A DNA stretch of 48,328 bases, taken from contig CAMDQN010000042.1 in assembly GCA_945905925.1 (NCBI GenBank), positions 1 to 48,328 of the forward strand, in the 5' to 3' direction. Under the pieces are notes generated by a model. That model worked only from the letters and a program-made list of their open reading frames with translations, was not told where the DNA came from and ran no database searches. The position numbers were made by a program, and so were the translations under genes. This document shows, piece after piece, positions 39,642 to 48,118 of this stretch (its first letter is position 1; each line of letters begins with the position of its first letter). This DNA comes from Singulisphaera sp. GP187 (GTDB lineage Bacteria; Planctomycetota; Planctomycetia; Gemmatales; Gemmataceae).

Positions 39642-41918
39642 ATGGCCCTGCTTCAACCATCGCTCCGCGCACTCGCGCTGTTCGCTCTTCTTGCGCTCGC
39701 CGCGCGCGGCGCGTCCGCGCAGGACGATCCGACCAAATCCGCTGCCGAGGCGCAAAAGCAACTCGGCGAAATCCAGAAGAGACTCGCGACCGGCACCGAG
39801 TTCCAGAATCGCCTCCGCATCGACAAGTTCGAGGCCGGCGACGGGCAGGTGAAAGTCACCGGTGTGTTCCTCGACGGACCCGCGGCGAAAGACGGCGACC
39901 CGCTCCCGTTCGACGCCATGCAAGACGAGGCGGGCAAACTCGTTCGCGAGCGCCTCAAGGACGACAAACTCAAATTCGACTGGAGTGGCGTGAAGAAGAT
40001 CGAGCCGAAAGACCACCCGCACATCGTTCTCCAACTCGCGGCGAACGCGGCCGGTGCGAAGGGCGATGCCGCCGCCGACCGGTGCCTGTTCGCGGGCAGT
40101 CACTTCGGAGCCGATGGCGGAATCATTCTTTCCGGGAAGCGCGCCAAGGACGAGGAGACCGCGAAGTGGCTCGCTAGCGCGATCGGCAAGCACCTCGCGA
40201 AGCACGCGGCCGTGAAGGGCGGCGAGAAGACGCTCGTCACCGACGAGGTGAAACCCGTTGACTGGAAGCTCGCGCCTCTCGACATGCAGAAGCTCTTTAT
40301 CACGGCCGCCGACGTGCCGACGCGACGGCTCCGCGTGGACCGCGTGTACATGGCCTACGACCCGGAGAAACCGGACCCCGCGTCGCGGTGGAGTACGCTT
40401 CACATGACGCTCGAAGGCGTGCGCCTCGGCGAAGACGCGGTCGCCGCCGACGCCATCCCGGAGATGTGCCGCAAACAGTGGCCCGAACTGTTCGCCGGCA
40501 CGCCGAAGGTACTGGTTAATCCGAAGCCGCTGTTGGGCCCAGGCATCCCCGAACCGGCCACGAAGTTCCAGGCCGCAGTCGCCGCGAAACCCGCTCTTGA
40601 TGGCGTTCGCATCGATCCAGGTGCCGAGTTCGGTCCTACGGGCGAACTCATGCTCGCGGGGCTTCAGCCGGGCTTGACCGCGGCAGCGGAGAAGGAGTTG
40701 GTCGCGACGTATCAGGCGGTGGTGAAGGAGTTCATCGACAAGGCCGACGCGGCGAGCGAGCGCTACAAGCGGCTCGCGGCCGGTGGCGTGTCCACGAAGC
40801 AGATGAAGGTTGTGCCCACAGGCAAGTTGCTCACCGAACTCCGCGAATGGGCCGCGAACACGATGGACGACGCCCGCCTGTCGCGACTGTTCTTTACCGA
40901 CACCGGCGTGCTGAGTTTGGAGTACCGGACCGTGACGAAAGTGGCTGGCGACCGGGTGCAGGCGAAGTTCAAGGAATTGGCGCCGAAATACCTTCCCGAC
41001 GCCGCCCAGCCGGGCGGGACGACGCTGACCACGGGGCCGACGCTATTCCCCGACAGCCTGACCGATCGCTTGCGAAAAGAGATGGCGAGTGATCAGAAGA
41101 AATGGAACGGCGTCCTGATCGAGCGCGGCTACTTCGATGCCGACCGGCACTACACCCTTCGCGGTGTGGTGGAATCGGCGGCACAGAACGAGGCGCTGGC
41201 CTTGCTCCTCGCTCAAATTCAGTTCGAGCAGTTGCAACGATACCCCGAGTTTTTCGCCCCGCCCCGCCCGGCCAAGCCGGCTCTCGATGTGGTGCCGCTG
41301 CGCGACCTGCTCGATCGCGTGAAGCGCGTCACGCCCGCGTACCCGGAGTTCGACGGGATCCGCATCGAGTCCGCGCGCTACGACGCGAACGTGAACCTGA
41401 TCTTCGACGCGCACATCGCGGGCAAACTGGAGAGTGACCCGTCGCCGCTGCTGGCGAAGTTGCTCCGCGACCACCCGACGTACAAGCGACGCGCGCCTGC
41501 CGACAAGCAAGTGAGGATTGCTCGCGTCTCCGGGCCAGCCGACACCGACGTGCAGGAAGGTCGGTTTAGCGTGGCGTACGGGGCGAAGCTCCTGGCGGGC
41601 ACGGACGCGAAGAAGGCGAAGGCGTGGCTGGACAGCGCCGTGCTGCACTATCCGAACGAGGCTGGCGTGTGGTTCCTGAGCGCGTACTACAACCACACGA
41701 ACGGCGACTCCGAACTGGCGCGCCGCGACCTGTACCGGATGATCGACCTGGAAGGGGCGATCGCGTTCAACGGCGCCGCGCAGCGGAAGCGCCGTTACGA
41801 GGCCGCGCGCGACCTTCAGGGCAAGGCGCGGAACGAACTCGAAGCGTTGTGGCTGGACGCTTTCCGCGAGGTGAAGGACGGCGCCACGCCCATCACGATG
41901 ACGAAGAAGGAGAAGTGA
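39642..41918 (+). CDS. Secreted protein with about seven repeated beta modules
   Basis: The ATG has GAGGAAC 4-9 nt upstream. The 758-residue product has a signal peptide (1-26, ending ASAQ). At intervals it repeats a strand-turn-strand pattern: LRIDKFEAGDGQVKVTGVFL, CLFAGSHFGADGGIILSGKR, GVRIDPGAEFGPTGELMLAG, RLFFTDTGVLSLEYRTVT, GVLIERGYFDADRHYTLRGV and GIRIESARYDANVNLIFDAH. Helical segments lie between. These look like BON- or secretin-N-like modules. The last 130 residues are helical and TPR-like (AVLHYPNEAGVWFLSAYYNH). I do not recognise the family, but the design is that of a periplasmic scaffold. It starts 17 nt after the PP2C gene and may be cotranscribed. Confidence 0.78.
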   Translation: MALLQPSLRALALFALLALAARGASAQDDPTKSAAEAQKQLGEIQKRLATGTEFQNRLRIDKFEAGDGQVKVTGVFLDGPAAKDGDPLPFDAMQDEAGKLVRERLKDDKLKFDWSGVKKIEPKDHPHIVLQLAANAAGAKGDAAADRCLFAGSHFGADGGIILSGKRAKDEETAKWLASAIGKHLAKHAAVKGGEKTLVTDEVKPVDWKLAPLDMQKLFITAADVPTRRLRVDRVYMAYDPEKPDPASRWSTLHMTLEGVRLGEDAVAADAIPEMCRKQWPELFAGTPKVLVNPKPLLGPGIPEPATKFQAAVAAKPALDGVRIDPGAEFGPTGELMLAGLQPGLTAAAEKELVATYQAVVKEFIDKADAASERYKRLAAGGVSTKQMKVVPTGKLLTELREWAANTMDDARLSRLFFTDTGVLSLEYRTVTKVAGDRVQAKFKELAPKYLPDAAQPGGTTLTTGPTLFPDSLTDRLRKEMASDQKKWNGVLIERGYFDADRHYTLRGVVESAAQNEALALLLAQIQFEQLQRYPEFFAPPRPAKPALDVVPLRDLLDRVKRVTPAYPEFDGIRIESARYDANVNLIFDAHIAGKLESDPSPLLAKLLRDHPTYKRRAPADKQVRIARVSGPADTDVQEGRFSVAYGAKLLAGTDAKKAKAWLDSAVLHYPNEAGVWFLSAYYNHTNGDSELARRDLYRMIDLEGAIAFNGAAQRKRRYEAARDLQGKARNELEALWLDAFREVKDGATPITMTKKEK

Positions 41919-42097
41919 GCGCCGCTGACCAGCCGGCAGCGCAAGCAACGGCCTTGCTTTGGTCGTGTGGGCGATTACAACGGGTGCGTTGGTTACGTCG
42001 GTGAGTTTAGCTCGTCGCTTTGCGACAGGACGATGTTGCGTCGTCCGAGCGTTACGTCCAACACCCACCGAGGGGAAGGCTGTTCCAGCACCGCTAT

Positions 42098-42182
42098 CCC
42101 GATCGGGGTGCCATGACCATCACCGGTCTGGAACAACCCCGCGGGTCGTGGTTCCGGTGACGGTCATGGCACCCCGATCGGG
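42098..42182. repeat. Long inverted repeat (29-nt arms, one mismatch)
   Basis: Arms at 42098-42126 and 42154-42182 begin and end CCCGATCGGGGTGCCATGAC and pair at 28 of 29 positions around a 27-nt loop. Each arm also begins with the self-complementary CCCGATCGGG. It lies in the 458-nt gap between two convergent genes and encodes nothing. Confidence 0.85.
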
Positions 42183-42244
42183 GCGGTGCCGTGAGCCTTC
42201 CGCGCCACAGGTCAGGAAGTAGACGCCGACGCGACCGACCATCG

Positions 42245-42272
42245 AAGCCCGCCGAGTCACCACGGCGGGCTT
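42245..42272. terminator. Hairpin between convergent genes
   Basis: AAGCCCGCCG (42245-42254) pairs exactly with CGGCGGGCTT (42263-42272), followed by CTTCGC on the plus side. It is probably a terminator for the plus-strand secreted-protein gene and perhaps for the minus-strand epimerase gene. Confidence 0.7.
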
Positions 42273-42376
42273 CTTCGCATCACTCCTTTGCTACCGCCTT
42301 GAACACCACCACATGCGACGGAGGAGACGGGGAACGCGCACGTCCATGCGAGAGGCTCCTCAAGTGACGGACCACA

Positions 42377-43384
42377 TTAGCTCGGCGCCGCTTCTTGTTT
42401 CAGTAACCAGGAGATCGTTTCGCGTAGCCCCGCTTCGGCGCTGATCTCCGGGCGCCAGCCGAAGTGCTCGAACGCTTTGTCCGCGCGGAACCGTGGCGGG
42501 CGGCCGAACACCGAGACGGCGTGCCGTGTCAGGTGCGGAGGACGGCGCAACCGGATCGCGAACCCCACCAACTCCGAGAACAACCCGGCCGCGTATGCGA
42601 ACCGGTACGGCACACCGCGGCGCACGGGCGGTAGCCCGAGCGCATCGGTGAGCACGTCGAACATCTGCTTCTGGGTGATCTCGCCGGTGCTGCACAGGTT
42701 GTACGCTTCGCCGCGCGCCCGTTCGCTGTTGGCCGCGAGGATTGCGCCGCGTGCCACGTCGGACGCGTGCAGCATATTCAAGAGTTGCTGCCCGTTCCCG
42801 ATGAGGAACACGCGACCCCGGGCACGAAGCGCTTTGACCAGACGCGGAATGGCCCGCTGATCGCGCGGTCCGATCAGCCACGTCGGGCGGACAATCGTCG
42901 CGCCGGAGCCGAATTGCGTGACCAGTTTCTCGGCTTCGATCTTCGCGGCGGCGTAGTAGTCCCAGAACCGGAGGTGCTGCCCAAGCGGTTCGGTTTCGTC
43001 CAGTTGGCCCGTACCGTGCGGGTGTCCATAGGCGTACACCGAACTGGCGTGAATCACGCGACTCACGCCCGCGGCGCGGCACGCGTCGAGAACGTTTTTG
43101 GTCGCGTCGATGGTGTCACGCTGGTGGGCGTTCCAGGCGCTCCAGTCGCTCACGAGCGCGGCGCAATGGTACACGCACGCAGCCCCTTCGAACGCGGTCC
43201 GCAACCCGGCGGGGTCGTGCAGTCCGACCGGCGCGAGTTCGGCGCCCATCTTCGTGAGTTCGGCGGTGTCGCTGGTGGGTCGGGTGATCGCGCGGACGCG
43301 GTGACCCTGAGCCAGTAACTGTTCGGCGATGTGTCCGCCGAGCAACCCGGTCGCGCCCGTCACCACGTTGAGTTGGCCCGACAT
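42377..43384 (-). CDS. NAD(P)-dependent epimerase/dehydratase (extended SDR)
   Basis: The 335-residue protein begins with a Rossmann loop GATGLLG (residues 10-16). The extended-SDR catalytic residues follow: Ser near 114 (IHASSVYAYG), Tyr144 and Lys148 (YYAAAKIEAEK). VTQFGSGATIVRPTWLIGPR follows. It resembles the 3-beta-hydroxysteroid dehydrogenase / dihydroflavonol reductase branch more than UDP-sugar epimerases, and the substrate is not predictable. It is cytoplasmic and has no signal. It stands alone on the minus strand, convergent with the repeat-protein gene. Confidence 0.88.
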   Translation of the reverse strand: MSGQLNVVTGATGLLGGHIAEQLLAQGHRVRAITRPTSDTAELTKMGAELAPVGLHDPAGLRTAFEGAACVYHCAALVSDWSAWNAHQRDTIDATKNVLDACRAAGVSRVIHASSVYAYGHPHGTGQLDETEPLGQHLRFWDYYAAAKIEAEKLVTQFGSGATIVRPTWLIGPRDQRAIPRLVKALRARGRVFLIGNGQQLLNMLHASDVARGAILAANSERARGEAYNLCSTGEITQKQMFDVLTDALGLPPVRRGVPYRFAYAAGLFSELVGFAIRLRRPPHLTRHAVSVFGRPPRFRADKAFEHFGWRPEISAEAGLRETISWLLKQEAAPS

Positions 43385-43505
43385 GCGATCCCTGTGAGAG
43401 ACGCGTAGACCTCGAAACTCGGCATCAGGATGCTGTCGGGTTTCGAATGGATGATCTTACACCGCGCGCAAGTAAAGGCGACCGCTGCGCCATCAACCAG
43501 ATTCT

Positions 43506-43577
43506 CTGCGGAGCGCGGGCCGGAGACTCGCGCTCCGCAGAAAACCCCGGGCCGCCACTCGCGTGAGTGACGGCCCG
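43506..43577. terminator. Two hairpins between BBP7 and epimerase genes
   Basis: CTGCGGAGCGCG (43506-43517) pairs exactly with CGCGCTCCGCAG (43529-43540). A second, imperfect stem GGGCCGCCACTC / GAGTGACGGCCC spans about 43549-43577, only 24 nt past the BBP7 stop. Either could end the minus-strand BBP7 transcript. The rest of the 217-nt gap shows nothing else. Confidence 0.6.
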
Positions 43578-43601
43578 GCGCGTTCACAGTTTCACACCGA
43601 C

Positions 43602-45167
43602 TCACCAGCGGTAGGTGAGGCCGAACGTGATGCCTGTGATGGTGTATCCGTTCGTGTTGAACTGCGGTTGTGGACGAACCACACCCACCAGCGGCGTACC
43701 GGCACCCGCCGGAAGCAGGTTCGGAACACGGGCCGCGTCGAGACGCGGGTCGATCGACTCGCCCGCCCGCACCGCGCTGCTCAGGTACAGGAAGTTGTAC
43801 CCGACGGACAGCTTCAGGCGCTCCGTGGCCTGCCAGCCGAGATTCACGCCCACTTCCGGTACCACCGCGAACTTGTCCTGACTGAACGACCCGATGTTCG
43901 CGCCCGGGACCGTGAGCAACCCGCCGGCCGTGGTCGTGGTCATCCCGTTCGCGAACGTCAGCACCTGGGCACCGTTGATCTCCAGTTCCTGGCGGACCGA
44001 TCCGAACGCGATCGTCGCCCGCGGGTCGAGCGACCACCGCCCGCGCTGGAACGTACCCGTCACCCCGATCTGACCGCCGTGGAACGTGTTACTGATACCG
44101 AACGAGTCCGTTATGACGCCGGACATCGCGGGCACGCCGATGGTCGGGTCGGAACCCGGGATGCGAGCGAACTGCTCGCTGATGGTGAGTTCTTCGCGCA
44201 GGTTCAGGAACCGGTAACCGACCAGACCGTCGAGCCGCGCGTTCGCGTTGCCCAGCAGGTATCGCCGGTAGTTCGCCTCCGCACCCCACACGGTACTCTT
44301 CATCTGAGCCGTGACCGAACCGACCGCCACGCCCGGACCCGCGACGATTTCCGCCGACTGCCCGAAACCGACGTTTGGCGTTGTCACACCGCCGTTGATG
44401 TTGAAGAACGGCCGCGCGAGCAGCGGAAACGCCGCGGTGTTCGCCGTGAACGTCGCGGTGGTAGGCGAAACCCAGAACAACCGCGCGTCCACGCCGCGGC
44501 ATTCTCCGCCACCGAACCAGTATCCGGCCCCGATCCGGCCGCCGGTGCGGTACGTGTCGCCGAACGAACCGCCAAGTAACACCCGCGTATCGCCCTGCCC
44601 GAGGATGCCGTTGAACTGCGGCGAACTCGTCGTGACCAGCGGCGGAACTGGCGAACTGGGGTTCCACCACATGAGGAGTTCTGCGGACACCCACCCATTG
44701 CGGGTGCCAGCGACGCGACCGAGCGCGGCAGTTCCCGGGTCACACCCATAGAGCGGGTCTTCCATTCCGATCGGGTAGTCGTAACCGCCCGGCGCGACCG
44801 ACGGAACGTAGGTGCCGGGAATGCGACCGGTCGGGTCGCCACGCGACTCAATCACGCTTGGCGGTCCACCCGGCACCAGCCGCGGGGGCGACGTGGGCGG
44901 AATCATCGGCATCCCGCCGGTCGGTGGCTGGCTGATGACCGGCGTGGGCGCGCCGAAACTGCCTGGTGTGTAGGTCGTCGTGGGGCCGTTTCGGAACAAC
45001 CCGGTCTGTGTGATGTCTGGTTCGGGGTATGAGTCGGGGACGGCACTCGGCCGCCCCAAAGTTGCGGCACGTACCGGCGGTTGCGTCCCGTGTGGTTGTT
45101 GTGCGAACGCGGGGTTAGCGAACACGCCCAGCGCGATCCCCAACCCGCCGAGCAGAATGCGGCGCAT
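43602..45167 (-). CDS. BBP7-family outer-membrane beta-barrel protein
   Basis: The start is MRRILLGGLGIAL (45167), with AGGAGG 9-14 nt upstream. The 521-residue product has a signal peptide (1-22, ending AFAQ) and a Pro/Gly/Thr-rich stretch (about 25-165). The barrel domain follows: GWVSAELLMWWNPSSPVPPL at about 180, then about ten or twelve amphipathic strands (GRIGAGYWFGGGECRGVDAR, AEANYRRYLLGNANARLDGL, VGYRFLNLREELTI). It ends in an aromatic residue (LTYRW), as outer-membrane strands do. These planctomycete barrels are abundant in the outer membrane, and transport or surface roles are presumed. It is divergent from a PEP-CTERM gene. Confidence 0.92.
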   Translation of the reverse strand: MRRILLGGLGIALGVFANPAFAQQPHGTQPPVRAATLGRPSAVPDSYPEPDITQTGLFRNGPTTTYTPGSFGAPTPVISQPPTGGMPMIPPTSPPRLVPGGPPSVIESRGDPTGRIPGTYVPSVAPGGYDYPIGMEDPLYGCDPGTAALGRVAGTRNGWVSAELLMWWNPSSPVPPLVTTSSPQFNGILGQGDTRVLLGGSFGDTYRTGGRIGAGYWFGGGECRGVDARLFWVSPTTATFTANTAAFPLLARPFFNINGGVTTPNVGFGQSAEIVAGPGVAVGSVTAQMKSTVWGAEANYRRYLLGNANARLDGLVGYRFLNLREELTISEQFARIPGSDPTIGVPAMSGVITDSFGISNTFHGGQIGVTGTFQRGRWSLDPRATIAFGSVRQELEINGAQVLTFANGMTTTTAGGLLTVPGANIGSFSQDKFAVVPEVGVNLGWQATERLKLSVGYNFLYLSSAVRAGESIDPRLDAARVPNLLPAGAGTPLVGVVRPQPQFNTNGYTITGITFGLTYRW

Positions 45168-45482
45168 GTGAAGTGATCCTCCTGACACGCTCGCCGGGTC
45201 AGTCTCCTGCCGCCCGGAATACGTCACAACACATATTCGGTCTGATTACGCTCCCCGCCCGACCAATGCAGGCTTCCGCGGTGAGAGTTCTTCCTGGGAT
45301 GCCCGTTCCGTCGGAGTTTCGTGCGCTTCCGCGCGACCCGATACCAGACGCACAACTATGGGAACCGCGCCCAGGTGGAAATGCTGAAGTAGGGCGAACG
45401 TGCGGGCCGAAGAAGTAAACGCAGACCGCACAAGTTGAAGTTGTTCGGGCAAGATGCCCGGCGTCCGCCAAGGAGGGCGATC
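45168..45482. other. Gene-free divergent promoter region
   Basis: The 315 nt lie between the starts of the BBP7 gene (minus) and the small PEP-CTERM gene (plus) and must hold both promoters. I find no convincing sigma-70 pair, no sigma-54 box and no conserved small gene. Confidence 0.4.
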
Positions 45483-45854
45483 GTGGCAACTCGGCACTCA
45501 CGCCTGAAGAAACTGCTCCCCGCTATGACCGTGACGCTCACCGCGGCGCCGTTCGCGGTGTGGTCGTCGCCGGCGCAAGCGTTCTTCCCGCCGGTGTGGT
45601 CGGTGCCGCAGTCCGTCACGGTGGTTCCGCCAGTCAACCCGCCCCCGCTGATCGTGGTTCCGCCGGTCAGCCCGCCGCCGTTTGTGTCGCCTCCCTCGCC
45701 GCCGGTGATCGTGGTCCCGCCGGTCAACCCACCCCCGATCGTGGTTCCGCCAGTCAGCCCGCCGCCGAACGGTGTGCCGGAACCCGCGACCATCGTGACC
45801 GGTCTGATCGGACTGGCCGCAGTCGCGGGTTACCGCTTCCGCCGCAAGAAGTAG
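45483..45854 (+). CDS. Small Pro-rich PEP-CTERM protein
   Basis: The GTG start at 45483 (VATRHSRLKK) has AGGAGG 6 nt upstream; upstream codons lack a leader. The 123-residue product has a signal peptide (about 10-33, ending AQA). A middle of tandem Pro-rich units follows (PPVNPPP, VVPPVSPPP repeated about four times). At the C-terminus is a PEP-CTERM sorting signal: VPEPATIVTGLIGLAAVAG with RFRRKK. Exosortase would cleave at the PEP motif and anchor or release the protein at the surface. The Pro-rich body looks like a spacer or wall-associated structural element. The XrtA-type deacetylase gene next to it fits this pathway. Confidence 0.9.
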   Translation: MATRHSRLKKLLPAMTVTLTAAPFAVWSSPAQAFFPPVWSVPQSVTVVPPVNPPPLIVVPPVSPPPFVSPPSPPVIVVPPVNPPPIVVPPVSPPPNGVPEPATIVTGLIGLAAVAGYRFRRKK

Positions 45855-45855
45855 T

Positions 45856-45940
45856 GTCGCTTGCCGATCGGCACTGCGGCCCAACTCGGCTCGCTTGGAA
45901 AATGTTCGTGTCGCTTGACCGCGGGCCGCTCGGCAAGCGG
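45856..45940. terminator. Palindrome between convergent PEP-CTERM and deacetylase genes
   Basis: TCGCTTGCCGATCGGC (45856-45871) pairs with GCCGCTCGGCAAGCGG (45925-45940) at 14 of 16 positions around a 53-nt loop. It starts 2 nt past the stop of one gene and ends 4 nt before the stop of the other. The right arm with ACCTACC also occurs at 36825. Confidence 0.65.
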
Positions 45941-45943
45941 AAC

Positions 45944-46825
45944 CTACCCAATCTTGAATCGCGGCAACTCCGCGCCGCTCGCCTTCAGGTCGCGAACCGC
46001 GTCAATCGCGCGGCGGAACGGGAACTCCCCCAACAACCGCGCGAGCCGCGCCGTCGTTTTCCGAACCCCGATGTAGGTGCGCCACCGCGCGAGTCTTTTC
46101 AGTGGTAACTTCGGCTGGTCGGGGTCGAACTCCCACGGGTGGAAGTACAGCATCCCCACTTGCGGCACCGCCGACCGTGCGGCCCGTCGCAGCCCGGCAC
46201 GCATTACAAACAGCGGGAAAAGACGAAAGTACCCACCGCCCGCGACGGGCAGATTCATTCCCGCGATCCGGTATGTCAGCGGCGGGAGTTCGAGAATCTC
46301 GCGCTCGCGACCCAACGCGATGAACGGCACTCTGGGCGCGTCCGGGATGCCGTAGCGGTCGTGGCGCACCGGGAAGATGGAACTGTCGTACTCGAAGCCG
46401 CATTCCGCGAGCACGTCGATCGCCCAGCCCGTCTCGCGCATCACGCTAAACGTCGGCGCCCGGAATCCGAACACCGCGGACCCAGTTACCTGTTCCAGCG
46501 CGTCCTTGCTCGTGCGTAGGTCGTCGCGAAAGCTCCCAGGCGAAAACCGATGAACACGTCGGTGATCCCAACTGTGCGACCCGACCTCGTGCCCGGCTTC
46601 GTGGATGTCGCGCACGAGCTTTGGGTGCGAGCGCGCAATTTCACCGACCACGTAGAACGTCGCGGTGACCTGCGCGGCGGCGAGTTGGTCGAGCAGATGC
46701 CGTGTCGCGGCTTCCATGCGGGCCGCGTAGTCGGTTCGGAGTTCGGCCGAAACGGGCAGCCCCACGGCCGCCTCGATGCGGTGGTGTTCCTCGACATCGA
46801 AGCTCGCGACGTTCGCCACGATCAC
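45944..46825 (-). CDS. XrtA/PEP-CTERM-type polysaccharide deacetylase
   Basis: The GTG start at 46825 (VIVANVASFD) has AAGAAGG 7 nt upstream. The 293-residue NodB-type enzyme has the metal ligands Asp10 (SFDVEE) and His84/His88 (HSWDHRRVH). FGFRAPTFSV follows at about 118, and YFRLFP and YFHPWEFDPDQP in the C-terminal DUF3473-like part. This architecture defines the deacetylases that accompany exosortase XrtA and PEP-CTERM loci (TIGR03006-like), where they modify the exopolysaccharide made with the sorted proteins. There is no signal peptide. It stands between two PEP-CTERM genes, but no exosortase gene is in the window. Confidence 0.9.
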   Translation of the reverse strand: MIVANVASFDVEEHHRIEAAVGLPVSAELRTDYAARMEAATRHLLDQLAAAQVTATFYVVGEIARSHPKLVRDIHEAGHEVGSHSWDHRRVHRFSPGSFRDDLRTSKDALEQVTGSAVFGFRAPTFSVMRETGWAIDVLAECGFEYDSSIFPVRHDRYGIPDAPRVPFIALGREREILELPPLTYRIAGMNLPVAGGGYFRLFPLFVMRAGLRRAARSAVPQVGMLYFHPWEFDPDQPKLPLKRLARWRTYIGVRKTTARLARLLGEFPFRRAIDAVRDLKASGAELPRFKIG

Positions 46826-47320
46826 GGTTCAACCTTCTTTGAGTGTGGACCACGTTCCAGACCGGAGTCCGACTCCCTAAAGGTAGCACCGCCCTTGAGG
46901 GCGACTCAAGCCGGAGCCGTGAGCCGATTTGTAAACTTTCGGAAGCGCGGTGTACGTTGTTCGCTAATCGGACGCATAACACCGACCAGAAAGATTTGAG
47001 CGGGCAGGAATGTTCTTCCGGTGGAAACTCGCCAAATGCCGCGACAAGCACGGTTTTCTGTCCGCGGATAGTATTCGGCGCTACTCGCACGGGTTTGGCA
47101 TTGGCCTTGCGGGCTAAAAAGCCGACTCGAAGTGGAATCGGGTTGACCGCGCGGGTGTATTCTCGCTTTCTTCGTGAGAGTCCTGCGGATTCACCGCGCG
47201 GCACCGATGCGGGTGTTCCCCTTTGAACTCCCAAACACCACCCCAAATGTGGTGGTCGAATCGTCGCGCGGAGAGTACCACTCGTTCCGCCGGCCCGTCT
47301 CCAATCAGGAGTTACCCGTC
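46826..47320. other. Gene-free 495-nt region before PEP-CTERM gene
   Basis: The region separates the deacetylase (minus) from the larger PEP-CTERM gene (plus). It is unusually less GC-rich in its middle and holds the sigma-54-like site at 47096. Upstream frames contain no supported gene. Confidence 0.5.
47096..47110 (+). promoter_or_regulatory. Sigma-54-like -24/-12 promoter element
   Basis: TGGCATTGGCCTTGC has TGGCA and TTGC at the correct distance (GG and GC 12 nt apart). The consensus is TGGCAC-N5-TTGCA. It is 211 nt upstream of the PEP-CTERM start. Exosortase loci often carry the sigma-54 activator pair PrsK/PrsR, which makes the site plausible, but a chance match in 48 kb cannot be excluded. 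Confidence 0.35.
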
Positions 47321-48118
47321 ATGTTTCTGCGTCAGTTACGATGGCTCGTCGCGGGCTTGGCGGTCGTCGCCGCGGTCTGCGCTTTCCCGACCCAATCGAA
47401 GGCCGATGTCCAGATTCTCGTTGAGGAACTCAACACGGGCGGCACAGTCGTCGCCTCCCAGTTCACGAGCGGAGCACCGAACCTTTTCGGCAACGTTGAC
47501 TACACCTTCCAGGGAAGTCACTTCGCGCTGTCTGGGAGCGTGGCGACGACAAGCGGCGTGGCCAGTAGCCCCATCGCTTCGCTGACGCCGAGTTTTAGCG
47601 GGATCACGACGTCTGCGTTCAACGGGACGAACACCCTGCGGATTACGGTGACCGACAACGCCTACACCCAGAACGTGCTGTCGGGGACGCTGACGAACTC
47701 CGCCGGCGCGTCCAACGGTCTCACGGCCGGGAGTGTTCAGGTTGACACACTCAGTCGCATCTACGCCGGTCCGGGGAGCCCCTCGACGAACCAGACGCTC
47801 CTTCTGGCCGATGGCCCGACCCTGTTCGGCCCAACCGACATGGCGAGCACCTCCGCACCCAGTAACCCCACCCTCGACAACCAGACGGAACTGGCCATCG
47901 GCTCGCTGCCGAGTCCGTTCGCGATTCAGCAGGTACTGATCGTGACCTTCAACGACGCCCCCACTGGCCAGCAAGCGACGTTCGGCGGGAGCGGCGGTGC
48001 CAGCGTCCTGCCGTTGACGACCGCTGTGGTTCCGGCTCCGGGCGGGTTGGTTCTCGCCTTGATCGCGTTGCCGCTCATCGGGCTGCGCCGCACGCTTCGC
48101 AAGCGGGCCGTGGTCTAA
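47321..48118 (+). CDS. Larger PEP-CTERM-type surface protein
   Basis: The start is MFLRQLRWLVAGL (47321), with AGGAG 9 nt upstream. The 265-residue product has a signal peptide (1-28, ending SKA). A Ser/Thr/Gly/Asn-rich beta domain follows (IDR-free look; TNTLRITVTDNAYTQNVL, PTLDNQTELAIGSL). The C-terminal sorting region is VVPAPGGLVLALIALPLIG, then RRTLRKR. The Pro-Glu-Pro box is replaced by PAPGG, a variant seen in planctomycete exosortase substrates. The domain is unrecognised. It is probably exported, cut by an exosortase and surface-displayed. The short gene-free tail (to 48328) carries only a weak 7-bp hairpin (48165-48182) and no further gene. Confidence 0.85.
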   Translation: MFLRQLRWLVAGLAVVAAVCAFPTQSKADVQILVEELNTGGTVVASQFTSGAPNLFGNVDYTFQGSHFALSGSVATTSGVASSPIASLTPSFSGITTSAFNGTNTLRITVTDNAYTQNVLSGTLTNSAGASNGLTAGSVQVDTLSRIYAGPGSPSTNQTLLLADGPTLFGPTDMASTSAPSNPTLDNQTELAIGSLPSPFAIQQVLIVTFNDAPTGQQATFGGSGGASVLPLTTAVVPAPGGLVLALIALPLIGLRRTLRKRAVV

